Part shown: piece by piece, positions 49,813 through 60,258 of the stretch
Layout: each line of letters opens with the position of its first letter
How positions within the stretch are numbered: the stretch's first letter is position 1
Origin: Enterobacter cloacae subsp. cloacae ATCC 13047
Lineage (GTDB): Bacteria; Pseudomonadota; Gammaproteobacteria; Enterobacterales; Enterobacteriaceae
Direction: 5' to 3'
Length of the DNA stretch: 64,000 bases
Assembly (NCBI RefSeq): GCF_000025565.1
Contig: NC_014107.1
Span: 124,001-188,000 of the forward strand
Made by a program: the position numbers and the translations under genes
The notes under the pieces: model-generated
What the model saw: only the letters and a program-made list of their open reading frames with translations
Database searches by the model: none
What the model was told of the DNA's origin: nothing

Positions 49813-51847
49813 ATGCCCCGCCGTTCGATCCTCTCCGCCGCCGAGCGCGAAAGCCTGCTGGCGTTGCCGGACACCAAGGATGAGTTGATCCGTCACTACA
49901 CGTTCAGCGAAAGCGACCTCTCCATCATCCGGCAGCGGCGCGGCCCGGCCAATCGGCTGGGCTTCGCGGTGCAGCTCTGCTACCTGCGCTTTCCCGGCGT
50001 CATCCTTGGCGCTGATGAGCCACCGTTCCCGCCATTGCTGAGACTGGTCGCCAACCAGCTCAAGGTCGGCATCGAAAGCTGGGACGAGTACGGGCAGCGT
50101 GAGCAGACCCGACGCGAGCACCTGGTCGAGCTGCAAACGGTGTTCGGCTTCCAGCCGTTCACGATTGGCCACTACCGGCAGGCTGTCCAGTTGCTGACCG
50201 AGCTGGCCATGCAAACCGACAAGGGCATCGTGCTGGCCAGAGCCTTGATCGAGCACCTGCGGCGGCAGTCGGTCATTGTGCCCGCCCTCAACGCCGTCGA
50301 GCGGGCGAGCGCCGAAGCGATTACCCGCGCCAACCGGCGTCTCTACGACGCCTTGGCTGAGCCGCTGACGGACGTGCATCGCCGTCGCCTCGACGATCTG
50401 CTCAAGATCGCCCGCGAGGGCGGCCAGATGACGCCCGCCGACCTGGCGAAGTTCGAGCCGCAGCGGCGTTACGCGACCCTGGTGGCGCTCGCCATCGAGG
50501 GCATGGCCACCGTCACCGACGAAATCATCGACCTGCATGACCGCATCCTGGGCAAGCTGTTCAATGCCGCCAAGAACAAGCATCAGCAGCAGTTCCAGGC
50601 ATCCGGCAAGGCGATCAATGCCAAGGTGCGGCTGTTCGGGCGCATCGGCCAGGCGCTGATCGAGGCCAAGCAAGCGGGCCGCGATCCGTTCGCCGCCATC
50701 GAGGCCGTCATGTCCTGGGATGCTTTCGCCGAGAGCGTCACCGAAGCGCAGCGGCTCGCGCAACCCGAGGACTTCGATTTCCTGCACCGCATCGGCGAGA
50801 GCTACGCCACGCTGCGCCGCTACGCGCCGGAATTTCTCGACGTGCTCAAGTTGCGGGCCGCGCCCGCCGCCAAGGACGTACTCGACGCCATCGAGGTGCT
50901 GCGCAGCATGAACAGCGACAACGCCCGCAAGGTGCCCACCGACGCGCCGACCGAGTTCATCAAGCCGCGCTGGCAGAAGCTGGTGATGACCGACACCGGC
51001 ATCGACCGGCGCTACTACGAACTGTGCGCGCTGTCGGAGCTGAAGAACGCGCTGCGCTCCGGCGACATCTGGGTGCAAGGCTCGCGCCAGTTCAAGGACT
51101 TCGAGGACTACCTGGTGCCGCCCGCGAAATTCGCCAGCCTCAAGCAGGCCAGCGAATTGCCGCTGGCCGTGGCCACCGATTGCGACCAGTACCTGCATGA
51201 CCGGCTGACGCTGCTGGAAACGCAGCTCGCCACCGTCAACCGCATGGCGCTGGCCAACGAGCTGCCGGACGCCATCATCACGGAGTCGGGCCTGAAGATC
51301 ACGCCGCTCGATGCGGCGGTGCCCGATACCGCACAGGCCCTGATCGACCAGACGGCGATGATCCTACCGCACGTCAAGATCACCGAATTGCTGCTGGAGG
51401 TAGACGAATGGACGGGCTTCACCCGGCACTTCGCCCACCTGAAGTCAGGCGACCTGGCCAAGGACAAAAACCTGTTGCTGACCACGATCCTCGCCGACGC
51501 GATCAACCTGGGCCTGACCAAGATGGCGGAATCGTGCCCCGGCACGACCTACGCCAAGCTGGCCTGGCTGCAAGCCTGGCACATCCGCGACGAAACCTAC
51601 GGGGCGGCACTGGCCGAGCTGGTCAACGCGCAGTTCCGACATCCCTTCGCCGAGCATTGGGGCGACGGCACCACGTCATCGTCGGACGGCCAGAACTTCC
51701 GCACCGGCAGCAAGGCCGAGAGCACCGGCCACATCAATCCGAAATACGGCAGCAGCCCAGGGCGGACGTTCTACACCCATATCTCCGACCAGTACGCGCC
51801 GTTCCACACCAAGGTCGTGAACGTCGGCGTGCGCGACTCGACCTACG
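49813..51847 (+). pseudogene. tnpA: Tn21-family transposase tnpA, internally deleted and truncated by IS26
   Basis: Starts [20 protein letters not shown] as in Tn21/Tn1721 TnpA (988 aa). Compared from memory, about 55 residues are missing in frame after RRLDDLL: the text jumps to [20 protein letters not shown] at 50398-50406, where CTGCTCAAG probably served as a deletion repeat. The 3' end is cut at 51847 by IS26 after RDSTY, removing roughly the last 255 residues, which carry part of the DDE catalytic core. Not functional. Confidence 0.9.
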
Positions 51848-52667
51848 GGCACTGTTGCAAATAGTCGGTGGTGATAAACTTATCATCCCCTTTTGCTGAT
51901 GGAGCTGCACATGAACCCATTCAAAGGCCGGCATTTTCAGCGTGACATCATTCTGTGGGCCGTACGCTGGTACTGCAAATACGGCATCAGTTACCGTGAG
52001 CTGCAGGAGATGCTGGCTGAACGCGGAGTGAATGTCGATCACTCCACGATTTACCGCTGGGTTCAGCGTTATGCGCCTGAAATGGAAAAACGGCTGCGCT
52101 GGTACTGGCGTAACCCTTCCGATCTTTGCCCGTGGCACATGGATGAAACCTACGTGAAGGTCAATGGCCGCTGGGCGTATCTGTACCGGGCCGTCGACAG
52201 CCGGGGCCGCACTGTCGATTTTTATCTCTCCTCCCGTCGTAACAGCAAAGCTGCATACCGGTTTCTGGGTAAAATCCTCAACAACGTGAAGAAGTGGCAG
52301 ATCCCACGATTCATCAACACGGATAAAGCGCCCGCCTATGGTCGCGCGCTTGCTCTGCTCAAACGCGAAGGCCGGTGCCCGTCTGACGTTGAACACCGAC
52401 AGATTAAGTACCGGAACAACGTGATTGAATGCGATCATGGCAAACTGAAACGGATAATCAACGCCACGCTGGGATTTAAATCCATGAAGACGGCTTACGC
52501 CACCATCAAAGGTATTGAGGTGATGCGTGCACTACGCAAAGGCCAGGCCTCAGCATTTTATTATGGTGATCCCCTGGGCGAAATGCGCCTGGTAAGCAGA
52601 GTTTTTGAAATGTAAGGCCTTTGAATAAGACAAAAGGCTGCCTCATCGCTAACTTTGCAACAGTGCC
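51848..52667 (+). mobile_element. IS26 copy 1 (820 bp; Tnp 184N variant)
   Basis: Exact 14-bp ends GGCACTGTTGCAAA and TTTGCAACAGTGCC, 820 bp. The 8-bp flanks GACCTACG and CCTCAGAA differ, so there is no target duplication. Truncates tnpA. Direct orientation with copy 2 at 62897. Confidence 0.97.
51911..52615 (+). CDS. tnpA26: IS26 transposase, variant with Asn184
   Basis: 234 aa, IS6-family DDE transposase. HTH at about 25-50 (ISYRELQEMLAERGVNVDHS), catalytic WHMDETYVKV, FINTDKAPAY and NNVIECDHGKLK. Residue 184 is Asn (RIINATLG), where copy 2 has Gly. The 184N form corresponds to the IS15DI-like variant reported to be more active. Complete. Confidence 0.95.
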   Translation: MNPFKGRHFQRDIILWAVRWYCKYGISYRELQEMLAERGVNVDHSTIYRWVQRYAPEMEKRLRWYWRNPSDLCPWHMDETYVKVNGRWAYLYRAVDSRGRTVDFYLSSRRNSKAAYRFLGKILNNVKKWQIPRFINTDKAPAYGRALALLKREGRCPSDVEHRQIKYRNNVIECDHGKLKRIINATLGFKSMKTAYATIKGIEVMRALRKGQASAFYYGDPLGEMRLVSRVFEM

Positions 52668-52746
52668 CCTCAGAATTATAGAGAATACCTGAAATTTTTG
52701 TAGAGCGAGGTTTGTTACCCTGCCCGACCAGCGACATGTGGTTAGT

Positions 52747-53670
52747 TTAGTGATCAGAAATGTCGAGCGTTTGGTCGTTCATTGACGCGGGATCTTCCAA
52801 CGGTTCCACATGAGTGGTGATATGGATAAAAGGCAGTGCGGTGCGGATATCATTCTCTATACGCTCGGCCCAGTCGTGCCCATATTGAACAGTCCATCGC
52901 CCAGGAACTAGGATGTGCATTGTCATAAACGCCCGCCCGCCAGCCTGGCGTGTACGTAGTGCATGGAAATCAAGCCCCTGTTCACGATATCCTGCCAGCA
53001 GTGACTCGATTTTTTTGAGTTCTTCCGTGGGTAGCGATACGTCCATCAGACCTGCAGCTGAACGACTCATAAGCTGATAACCAGTCCAAACGATGTTGGC
53101 TGCGACCAGCAATGCAACGATCGGATCGACCCAAAACCAGCCGGTCAGATAAACCAGTCCGACACCAAAAATGACACCGACCGACGTCCAGACATCGGTC
53201 AGCAGGTGATGAGCATCTGCCTCAAGAGTGATAGAGTTGTGCTGCCTGCCAGCCCTTAACAAAATGCGAGCCGTCACAAAATTAAGGATTGATGCGACTG
53301 TTGAAACCAGTAATCCGAGACCAATCTCCTCAAGCGGCTGTGGAGTTAACATCCGCTCAACTGCGGTATAGGCGATACTGGCTGCCGCCAATAGGATCAG
53401 AAATCCTTCGAAAGCACTCGAGAAATATTCGGCTTTGCCGTGCCCATATGCATGGTTCTCATCGGCCGGAAGCGCAGCCAAGGTCAGCATCCAGAGCGCC
53501 ATTAGGGCTCCTGCGAGGTTAACTACGGATTCGATGGCATCAGATAGCAGACCGACCGAACCGGTCATTTTCCACGCCACACCTTTGAGTCCGATAGTGG
53601 CAATAGCCGTGGCAATGGAAAGCCAAGCGTAGTGCGTCAGCGGACGAGGTAACCCTTTTGTTTTAGTCAT
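52747..53670 (-). CDS. Cation diffusion facilitator metal efflux protein
   Basis: 307 aa, six membrane segments. CDF metal site residues are in [12 protein letters not shown] (helix 2) and [15 protein letters not shown] (helix 5, HxxxD). The [10 protein letters not shown] loop is a family hallmark. The cytoplasmic C-terminal domain (about 210-307) ends with [13 protein letters not shown]. Probably exports Zn2+, Co2+ or Fe2+ by proton antiport; the exact metal cannot be told. Lies 79 bp from the IS26 end and is moderately GC-rich, unlike its AT-rich neighbours. Confidence 0.9.
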   Translation of the reverse strand: MTKTKGLPRPLTHYAWLSIATAIATIGLKGVAWKMTGSVGLLSDAIESVVNLAGALMALWMLTLAALPADENHAYGHGKAEYFSSAFEGFLILLAAASIAYTAVERMLTPQPLEEIGLGLLVSTVASILNFVTARILLRAGRQHNSITLEADAHHLLTDVWTSVGVIFGVGLVYLTGWFWVDPIVALLVAANIVWTGYQLMSRSAAGLMDVSLPTEELKKIESLLAGYREQGLDFHALRTRQAGGRAFMTMHILVPGRWTVQYGHDWAERIENDIRTALPFIHITTHVEPLEDPASMNDQTLDISDH

Positions 53671-53869
53671 TATTAACTTCCTAAAATAGGACGACTAACT
53701 CACATTTCTATCCATGATAGATAATTAAACAATCATTTCGCCATGAATATTTTTTCGTTTTTATTAAATTTAATTAAAAAGTCTCTGCAAGTGCTGTTTC
53801 ATCTTCTAGTAAACTAAATTTTATTTTTAGGGTTTTCTTCAACTTGAAGTAATATTATCTCACAACAGA

Positions 53870-54442
53870 TTAGTCACTTAGGTTAACTGAGCGGCTTTTA
53901 TATTTTTCAATTAAAATATGCAAAACTCCCATTGCACCATGTGCATAAAAATAGACCTCAATGAAAGTAGTAAAGAACTTATGCCAGTGGATTACTGTTT
54001 CAGCCAGATTTGACTGCATGGTATTCAACAAGAACCATAGGCCACCTGAAAGTGCTACAATTAGCAATGCTAGAACTCCAAATCCTTGGATTGTACTGGC
54101 AATACCTCCCGAATGTGCATCGGGCAGTCGGAAACTAGTCAACGTTTTTATATCTTGCTTAATACCACTAAAGTCAAGCCCTACCCATGAAAAATAATAA
54201 GTAAAACCTCTTTGAGTAAGCATCCAACTTAACATAATAAAACCACAAATAATCAGTCCTAACCCTGAAATAATGTGCATCCAGGTTATAACTCCTTCAA
54301 GACTATGTTCACCAATTGCTTCGGTCTCTGTCAGATTAGAGTTAATAATTTGTGATAATATTAGAAATGCCACAATGATGTGAAGAATACGAAAAAAAGG
54401 AGCGTAATCATGGGGTAATAGATTCCAGAGTCGCAATTTCAT
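53870..54442 (-). CDS. Cytochrome b561-like membrane protein
   Basis: 190 aa from ATG 54442 (AAGGA 7 bp upstream; the earlier ATG at 54481 lacks this). Four hydrophobic segments with histidines in the places expected for b-haem ligation: RILHIIVAFL, TWMHIISGLGL, VIHWHKFFTTF and YAHGAMGVLHIL. Likely an inner-membrane b-type cytochrome or electron-transfer subunit. AT-rich. Partner unknown. Confidence 0.75.
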   Translation of the reverse strand: MKLRLWNLLPHDYAPFFRILHIIVAFLILSQIINSNLTETEAIGEHSLEGVITWMHIISGLGLIICGFIMLSWMLTQRGFTYYFSWVGLDFSGIKQDIKTLTSFRLPDAHSGGIASTIQGFGVLALLIVALSGGLWFLLNTMQSNLAETVIHWHKFFTTFIEVYFYAHGAMGVLHILIEKYKSRSVNLSD

Positions 54443-54849
54443 TAATGAGTCCTTAGTAAATTTATCGATGATCTTAATCATACAAAAGAATTATTAGGAT
54501 AACCTTAATTCTTAAAATTGCAGCAGGCATTAGTTCACCTCTGATATGGCCACTTGCGAAATGGGAATGGTAACTGTTATTACTATGTGTTTACTTGCTG
54601 TTCTTGTTACGCAGCCCCTTAAACACATTACTTTCAAATATGATTTCCTGCTGGGTTTAAATATGTGTCTTTCTATAGTGCGGCAACCTATTTTTACACC
54701 AACTCATGAATTAAATAAGAATCATAAATTAAATGAGAGGTTTAATTCTCTTGCTTAACGCGATGATATTAAATGGAAATTTTAATTTTTGTAATTTATT
54801 AAACAGTTAGAATGAGACATGGTAAATACGATCTTCCTTTAGATAATTC
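54443..54849. other. 407-bp AT-rich stretch without a supported gene
   Basis: A 70-codon frame (54546-54758) starts with a hydrophobic stretch but has no ribosome site and its composition follows the AT-rich background. It may be a broken small gene. IS1 interrupts the right side. Confidence 0.4.
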
Positions 54850-54864
54850 GGTAATGACTCCAAC

Positions 54865-55368
54865 TTACTGATAGTGTTTTATGTTCAGATAATGCCCGAT
54901 GACTTTGTCATGCAGCTCCACCGATTTTGAGAACGACAGTGACTTCCTGCCCAGCCTTGCCAGATGTTGCCTCAGATTCAGGTTATGCCGCTCAATGCGC
55001 TGCGTATATCGCTTGCTGATAACGTGCAGTTCTCCCTTCAGGCGTGATTCATAAAGCGGCCAGCCATCCGTCATCCATACCACGACCTCAAAGGCCGACA
55101 GCAGGCCCAGAAGACGCTCCAGCGTGGACAACGTGCGTTCACCGAATACGTGCGCCACAACCGTCCTCCGTATCCTGTCATACGCGTAAAACAACCAGCG
55201 CTGGCGTGATTTAGCGCCGACATAACCCCACTGTTCGTCCATTTCCGCGCAAACAATGACGTCACTGCCCGGTTGTATGCGTGAGGTTACCGACTGCGGT
55301 CTGAGTTTTTTAAGTGACGTAAAATCGTGTTGAGGCCAACGCCCATAATGCGTGCACTGGCGCGACAT
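54865..55368 (-). CDS. insB: IS1 transposase InsB (167-codon frame)
   Basis: Catalytic part of the IS1 transposase, made as the InsAB' fusion by a -1 frameshift from insA. IS1 DDE-type residues lie in [19 protein letters not shown] and [10 protein letters not shown]. Complete; ends [13 protein letters not shown]. Confidence 0.95.
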   Translation of the reverse strand: MSRQCTHYGRWPQHDFTSLKKLRPQSVTSRIQPGSDVIVCAEMDEQWGYVGAKSRQRWLFYAYDRIRRTVVAHVFGERTLSTLERLLGLLSAFEVVVWMTDGWPLYESRLKGELHVISKRYTQRIERHNLNLRQHLARLGRKSLSFSKSVELHDKVIGHYLNIKHYQ

Positions 55369-55562
55369 CCGACGCCATTCATGGCCATATCAATGATTTT
55401 CTGATGCGTACCGGGTTGAGAAGCGGTGTAAGTGAACTGTAGCTGCCATGTTTTACGGCAGTGAGAGCAGAGATAGCGCTGATGTCCGGCAGTACTTTTA
55501 CCGTTACGCACCACGCCTTCAGTAGCTGAACAGGAGGGACAGCTGATAGAAACAGAAGCCAC
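55287..55562 (-). CDS. insA: IS1 protein InsA
   Basis: 91 aa, zinc-finger (CPSC...CSHC) plus HTH DNA-binding protein that represses and, fused to InsB, directs transposition. Complete. Confidence 0.95.
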   Translation of the reverse strand: MASVSISCPSCSATEGVVRNGKSTAGHQRYLCSHCRKTWQLQFTYTASQPGTHQKIIDMAMNGVGCRASARIMGVGLNTILRHLKNSDRSR

Positions 55563-55760
55563 TGGAGCACCTCAAAAACACCATCATACACTAAATCAGT
55601 AAGTTGGCACCATTACCATTTCATTGAAAGAATAAGATGAAATAACTGTAAATGTTGTTAAAATGGTAGAAAGCTAAAGGAGATAGACGGAGCTTGAGGA
55701 TGAAAATAGCATGACGATAAAAAATAAAAAATTAAGATAGCCATACTTATTGTTATAATA

Positions 55761-56705
55761 ATGGTGTTATCTGCCGGGTTTATTTTATCTCACTCCTCAG
55801 GGCCGGAGATATTAGAAGGCATTGTTGATACAGATGAAATTAATATAACCAGTAAGGTTACAGCAAGAGTTGATAGCTTGCATGTCAGAGAAGGAGACAG
55901 CATCCGTAACGGGCAGGCTTTAGTCAGTTTGTATGACAGGCAAATTACTGAGAATTCCCTGCAAGCAAAGGAAGCATTAGCTGCGGCTGTAGCTAGTCAG
56001 GAAAAGGCATATAACGGAGAGCGTACAGAGTATATTGAGTCATTAAAAGCTAACTGGATAAGTGCTCAAGCAGATGAAAAAAACATAAAGTTATCCACGG
56101 ATCGAGTAGTAAAACTCTATGATGGTAGTAAGGCTGTTTCTGCCCAAGAACGTGATGATGCCATTGCGAGATATAAGATTTCTAGGCAGAAAACTAATGC
56201 TGCCTATGAGCAATATATGCAAGTCAAACGGGGTAACAGGGCAGAGGATATTCGCATTGCTGATGCTAATGTAAATTCAGCCAAGGCGGCTTTTGAGTCT
56301 GCGGATTCCTTGGTCAGAGAGCTGAGTGTTCATTCAAAAAATGATGGAGAAATTGCCAAGCGCTTTGCTAATCCGGGAGAACTTGTTTCTGCTGGCTCAC
56401 CTATATTCAGCATGATTGATTTAAATAATCTTTGGGTAACTATTAATTTACGGGAAGACCGTTTTAACGCATTAAAAATAGGTGATGTGATTGAAGGGGC
56501 GATTCCTGCATTGAAATATAAAAATGTTAAATTCCGTGTTTTTTTTATTAACCCCAAAGGAAATTTTGCCACATGGAGAGCGACTCGTCAGTCAAGCGGT
56601 TATGACGTCAGAACATTTGAAGTACGGTTACATCCGATGAATAAAATAGAAGGAATGCGCCCGGGGATGTCTGTTATTTTTGATTGGCCTTTTGATAATG
56701 ACTAA
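55761..56705 (+). CDS. HlyD-family membrane fusion protein, 5' end disrupted
   Basis: 314 codons from ATG 55761. Lipoyl/barrel halves (VTARVDSLHVREGDSIRNGQ and GEIAKRFANPGELVSAGSPI) flank a long coiled coil (about 65-180). The C-terminal beta domain is as in EmrA/YhiI-type adaptors. The natural start is probably ATG 55711 (GAGGA upstream), giving MTIKNKKLR. That frame hits TAG at 55738, while the downstream frame reads back through IAILIVIIMVLSAGF, a perfect membrane anchor, from 55737. One base appears to be missing near the A-run at 55726-55731. Overlaps the permease by 8 bp. Confidence 0.8.
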   Translation: MVLSAGFILSHSSGPEILEGIVDTDEINITSKVTARVDSLHVREGDSIRNGQALVSLYDRQITENSLQAKEALAAAVASQEKAYNGERTEYIESLKANWISAQADEKNIKLSTDRVVKLYDGSKAVSAQERDDAIARYKISRQKTNAAYEQYMQVKRGNRAEDIRIADANVNSAKAAFESADSLVRELSVHSKNDGEIAKRFANPGELVSAGSPIFSMIDLNNLWVTINLREDRFNALKIGDVIEGAIPALKYKNVKFRVFFINPKGNFATWRATRQSSGYDVRTFEVRLHPMNKIEGMRPGMSVIFDWPFDND

Positions 56706-58959
56706 TAATACTTTATCAGACTTTTCAGCTTCATTGATAGATGAAATTAATTTCATCTATCATGACCGCTACATGAAAATCTTACTGTTTATTGTGCCGG
56801 TGTTTTTATTAACTTTTGTCATCGCTATCTTCAGTTCTGGTGTGCCTGAGAAAATACCTGTCGCACTGGTAGATTATGATCATTCATCATTGAGTCGGGA
56901 AATAATCAAAAATATTGATGCATCGAAGAGTATTGAGTTAATAGAAACAACGGACAATATTTCCCTGGCTCAACGCCTGATGAAGAGTATGAAAATTTAT
57001 GCTTTTATAGAGATCCCCCGAGGTGCATCTGGATCAACTATCCGTCAGGATGATAATAAGGTCGTAATTCGTTATAACGGGCAGTTAAGAACAACTGGTA
57101 ATGCTGCGTTTATCGGTTTGCAGGCAGCGGTGAATGATGCCTTTAACTCAATAAATAACAGGAAGTCACTGGGTGTTGAGCATAAAGGTACGGGCAACTC
57201 AATGCCAAATATACAAGTAATCAGTATCAGCAATCCACAAAATAGCTATGAAAGATTCTTGACCCCAATTGCAGTGCCGGTGTTGCTGAGTATAGTTCTA
57301 AGCAGCGCTGTAATTTGCGCTATCGGACGTTTTTTTGAAGAAGGTAATCTCTGTGACGATTGGATTAAGAAAAAAACAATATATTTATCAGTTCAGATTG
57401 CTTCCCGTTGCCTACCATATATAACCATCATTTTTCTTTGGGGATTAATATTCAATGTCTGGCAAGTAGTGGGGCGGGGTTGGCCAATTTTAGGTAATTC
57501 ATGGTTGTTAATTCTGGCGATGTTTATGTTGTGTCTTCTTACTGCATCTATCGCCATTATGTTTATTTCAATAACGCGAAATGTACTTACAGCTTTAAGT
57601 ATCTCAACGGTATATGCTAGTGCTGCGTTAACCTACTCAGATGGTACGCTTTCTATTTTGAATGCCAATGGTTGGGCTAAATTCTGGAGTAATTTTCAGC
57701 CATTCACCCACTATTACCGAATACAGTTAGAGCAGGTCAATCTTGGCAGTTATATCACAACGAGTTTTTCCCAATTTGGTATCTTGTCACTCTATATTAT
57801 CATTCCTTTAACTATTTCTTTTATTATTCTTGCAAGACGTAATTATAGTCAACAGCCGGTAGTCTTTCAGGAGAATGTAAAACTCGATGGTGTTTTACAG
57901 AGTTTTATTAGTACTGTTAAATCAATAAGAAAATGTCAACCTATATTTTCAACGGCAGTTATGTCATTGATTCTTTATAGTGTTTTTTATCCAAGCGCCT
58001 ACAAGGCACAAATTAACCTCAAACTTCCCGTTGCGGTAGTTGATTTTGATCAATCATCATTGTCACGTAATCTGATCGATAATCTGCAAACCACACGTGA
58101 AATTGATGTTACCCAGGTTGATAGTTCTCTGTCTGATGCATTAATTTTATTGCGAAACAGAAAAGTTTCCGCGGTGATAGCTATTGATAATGATTTTAAA
58201 AAGAATCTTATCAGAGGAGAGAACGCAGGGATCGATGTGCACCTATCAGGCGGTTATATGGCTGTTGCTGCCGATTTGAGAACGGCAGTGACTAATGCAA
58301 TAAACGCTACGACGGATGTTAATAGATTAACATCTAAAGCTACTAATAACATCATTCCTCTTCCTCTATATAATCCAACATTGGGATACGAATCTTTTAT
58401 TATGCCGCTGGTTTTTATTATAATACTTCAGCAAACACTTATCTTTACCAGTTCTATGCTTATTGCATTGCGTAATAGTATCGGTTTAACAAAAATTAAT
58501 TCATCTCAGTTTATCGGGACGTTTTTTGGGTTGTTTATGGTTGGTTTTTTTGGAGCGGTTTTTGTGTTTGGTTGGGTTTATTATTTGCAAGGGTATCCCA
58601 ATGAAGGAAGTATGTTTTTACAGGTTTTGTTGATTGTTCTTTTTTCTGCGGCAGTAAGTTCAATGGGGATGTTGATTGGTAGTTTTCTGGATAACATCAA
58701 CCGTCCAATGCAGATCCTATCGGCTACCTCGATGGTTATTTTTTATGCGTCAGGAGCCTCGTTTCCTACATTTAATATGCCTGAATGGGTTGTGAAAACG
58801 ATGGTGATTTTCCCATCAAGTACAATGATAAGTGGGTTTACTATGCTGAACTCTCAGGGGGCAGGTATCTATGAGTTGGCACCCGTAATAATAAAAATAT
58901 CTTTGCTAGCAATTATATTATTTTTACTTGCTATGTATCGTCTAGTTTGGCAGAAGTAA
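56698..58959 (+). CDS. Tandem-duplicated ABC-2 type permease (753 aa)
   Basis: Start ATG 56698 (MTNNTLSD), overlapping the adaptor's stop. Two homologous halves: residues about 1-385 and 410-753. Each has an N-terminal helix, a periplasmic domain (PVALVDYDHSSLSREIIKNI in the first, PVAVVDFDQSSLSRNLIDNL in the second) and about five further helices, as in YhhJ/DrrB-like ABC-2 exporters. No ABC ATPase is nearby. With the HlyD-like protein it would form an exporter across the envelope. Strongly AT-rich compared with the plasmid backbone. Confidence 0.88.
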   Translation: MTNNTLSDFSASLIDEINFIYHDRYMKILLFIVPVFLLTFVIAIFSSGVPEKIPVALVDYDHSSLSREIIKNIDASKSIELIETTDNISLAQRLMKSMKIYAFIEIPRGASGSTIRQDDNKVVIRYNGQLRTTGNAAFIGLQAAVNDAFNSINNRKSLGVEHKGTGNSMPNIQVISISNPQNSYERFLTPIAVPVLLSIVLSSAVICAIGRFFEEGNLCDDWIKKKTIYLSVQIASRCLPYITIIFLWGLIFNVWQVVGRGWPILGNSWLLILAMFMLCLLTASIAIMFISITRNVLTALSISTVYASAALTYSDGTLSILNANGWAKFWSNFQPFTHYYRIQLEQVNLGSYITTSFSQFGILSLYIIIPLTISFIILARRNYSQQPVVFQENVKLDGVLQSFISTVKSIRKCQPIFSTAVMSLILYSVFYPSAYKAQINLKLPVAVVDFDQSSLSRNLIDNLQTTREIDVTQVDSSLSDALILLRNRKVSAVIAIDNDFKKNLIRGENAGIDVHLSGGYMAVAADLRTAVTNAINATTDVNRLTSKATNNIIPLPLYNPTLGYESFIMPLVFIIILQQTLIFTSSMLIALRNSIGLTKINSSQFIGTFFGLFMVGFFGAVFVFGWVYYLQGYPNEGSMFLQVLLIVLFSAAVSSMGMLIGSFLDNINRPMQILSATSMVIFYASGASFPTFNMPEWVVKTMVIFPSSTMISGFTMLNSQGAGIYELAPVIIKISLLAIILFLLAMYRLVWQK

Positions 58960-58963
58960 GTAT

Positions 58964-58982
58964 CCTCCGGCAGAGCCGGAGG
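58964..58982. repeat. CCTCCGGC-AGA-GCCGGAGG hairpin
   Basis: A perfect 8-bp stem 5 bp past the permease stop. The sequence resembles the terminal palindrome of an IS200-type element, whose tnpA remnant follows. It may also act as a weak terminator. Confidence 0.6.
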
Positions 58983-59038
58983 CTTTAGGGTGAGCGCCTC
59001 AAAGGCGCCGACAAACCATGAGCCGCCCAAGGCGCCTG

Positions 59039-59284
59039 TTATACGTTCAGATTCATCTGGTCGTAACGTTCGTCTTCTCGCTCTTGCTTGCGTATGTAAG
59101 CCCTGACCGTGGCTTCATCCAGGCCTACAGTTGAAACAAAATATCCTCGTGCCCAGAAAACTTCACCAGTGAAGTTTTTTCCTCTGCCGAACTGCCGGGC
59201 TATCGCTATCGCACTTTTCCCCTTCAGATAGCCGACGATTGTCGATACCGAATACTTTGGTGGAATGCTGATGCACATGTGAAC

Positions 59285-59290
<6 letters not shown>
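59039..59290 (-). pseudogene. IS200-type tnpA remnant (C-terminal part)
   Basis: The C-terminal about 83 residues of a Y1 (HUH) transposase: HHVHMCISIPPKYS with the HUH motif, KGKSAIAIARQFG, FWARGYFVSTVGLDEATVRAYI with the catalytic Tyr, and EREDERYDQMNLNV. The N-terminal part is replaced at about 59285 by an IS3-type orfB remnant. Not active. Confidence 0.8.
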
Positions 59291-60173
<883 letters not shown>

Positions 60174-60223
60174 GTTCGCGGACTAAAAACTCTCCCGGAA
60201 AACCGGGGCGGTTCAGGATCTTG

Positions 60224-60252
60224 TTGAGATCCTCTCTACCTACGAGTAATCT
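60224..60252 (+). promoter_or_regulatory. RNA II (primer) promoter of the ColE1-type remnant
   Basis: TTGAGA (60224-60229), 17-bp spacer, TAATCT (60247-60252), the same boxes as in pMB1/p15A plasmids. Confidence 0.85.
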
Positions 60253-60258
60253 CTTGCT

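Larger units (their letters stand above)
54850..55617 (-). mobile_element. IS1 (768 bp)
   Basis: Ends GGTAATGACTCCAACTTACT (left) and the reverse complement of GGTAATGGTGCCAACTTACT (right). Exactly 768 bp. The 9-bp flanks (AGATAATTC and ATTTCATTG) do not match, so it has taken part in a rearrangement or the flank was lost. Confidence 0.95.

Noticed and set aside
49786..51198. 470-aa minus-strand ORF
   Set aside because: It is the antisense shadow of GC-rich tnpA; the plus-strand product is clearly TnpA.
54546..54758. 70-aa ORF with hydrophobic start
   Set aside because: No ribosome site, no family, ends in AT-rich low-information sequence.
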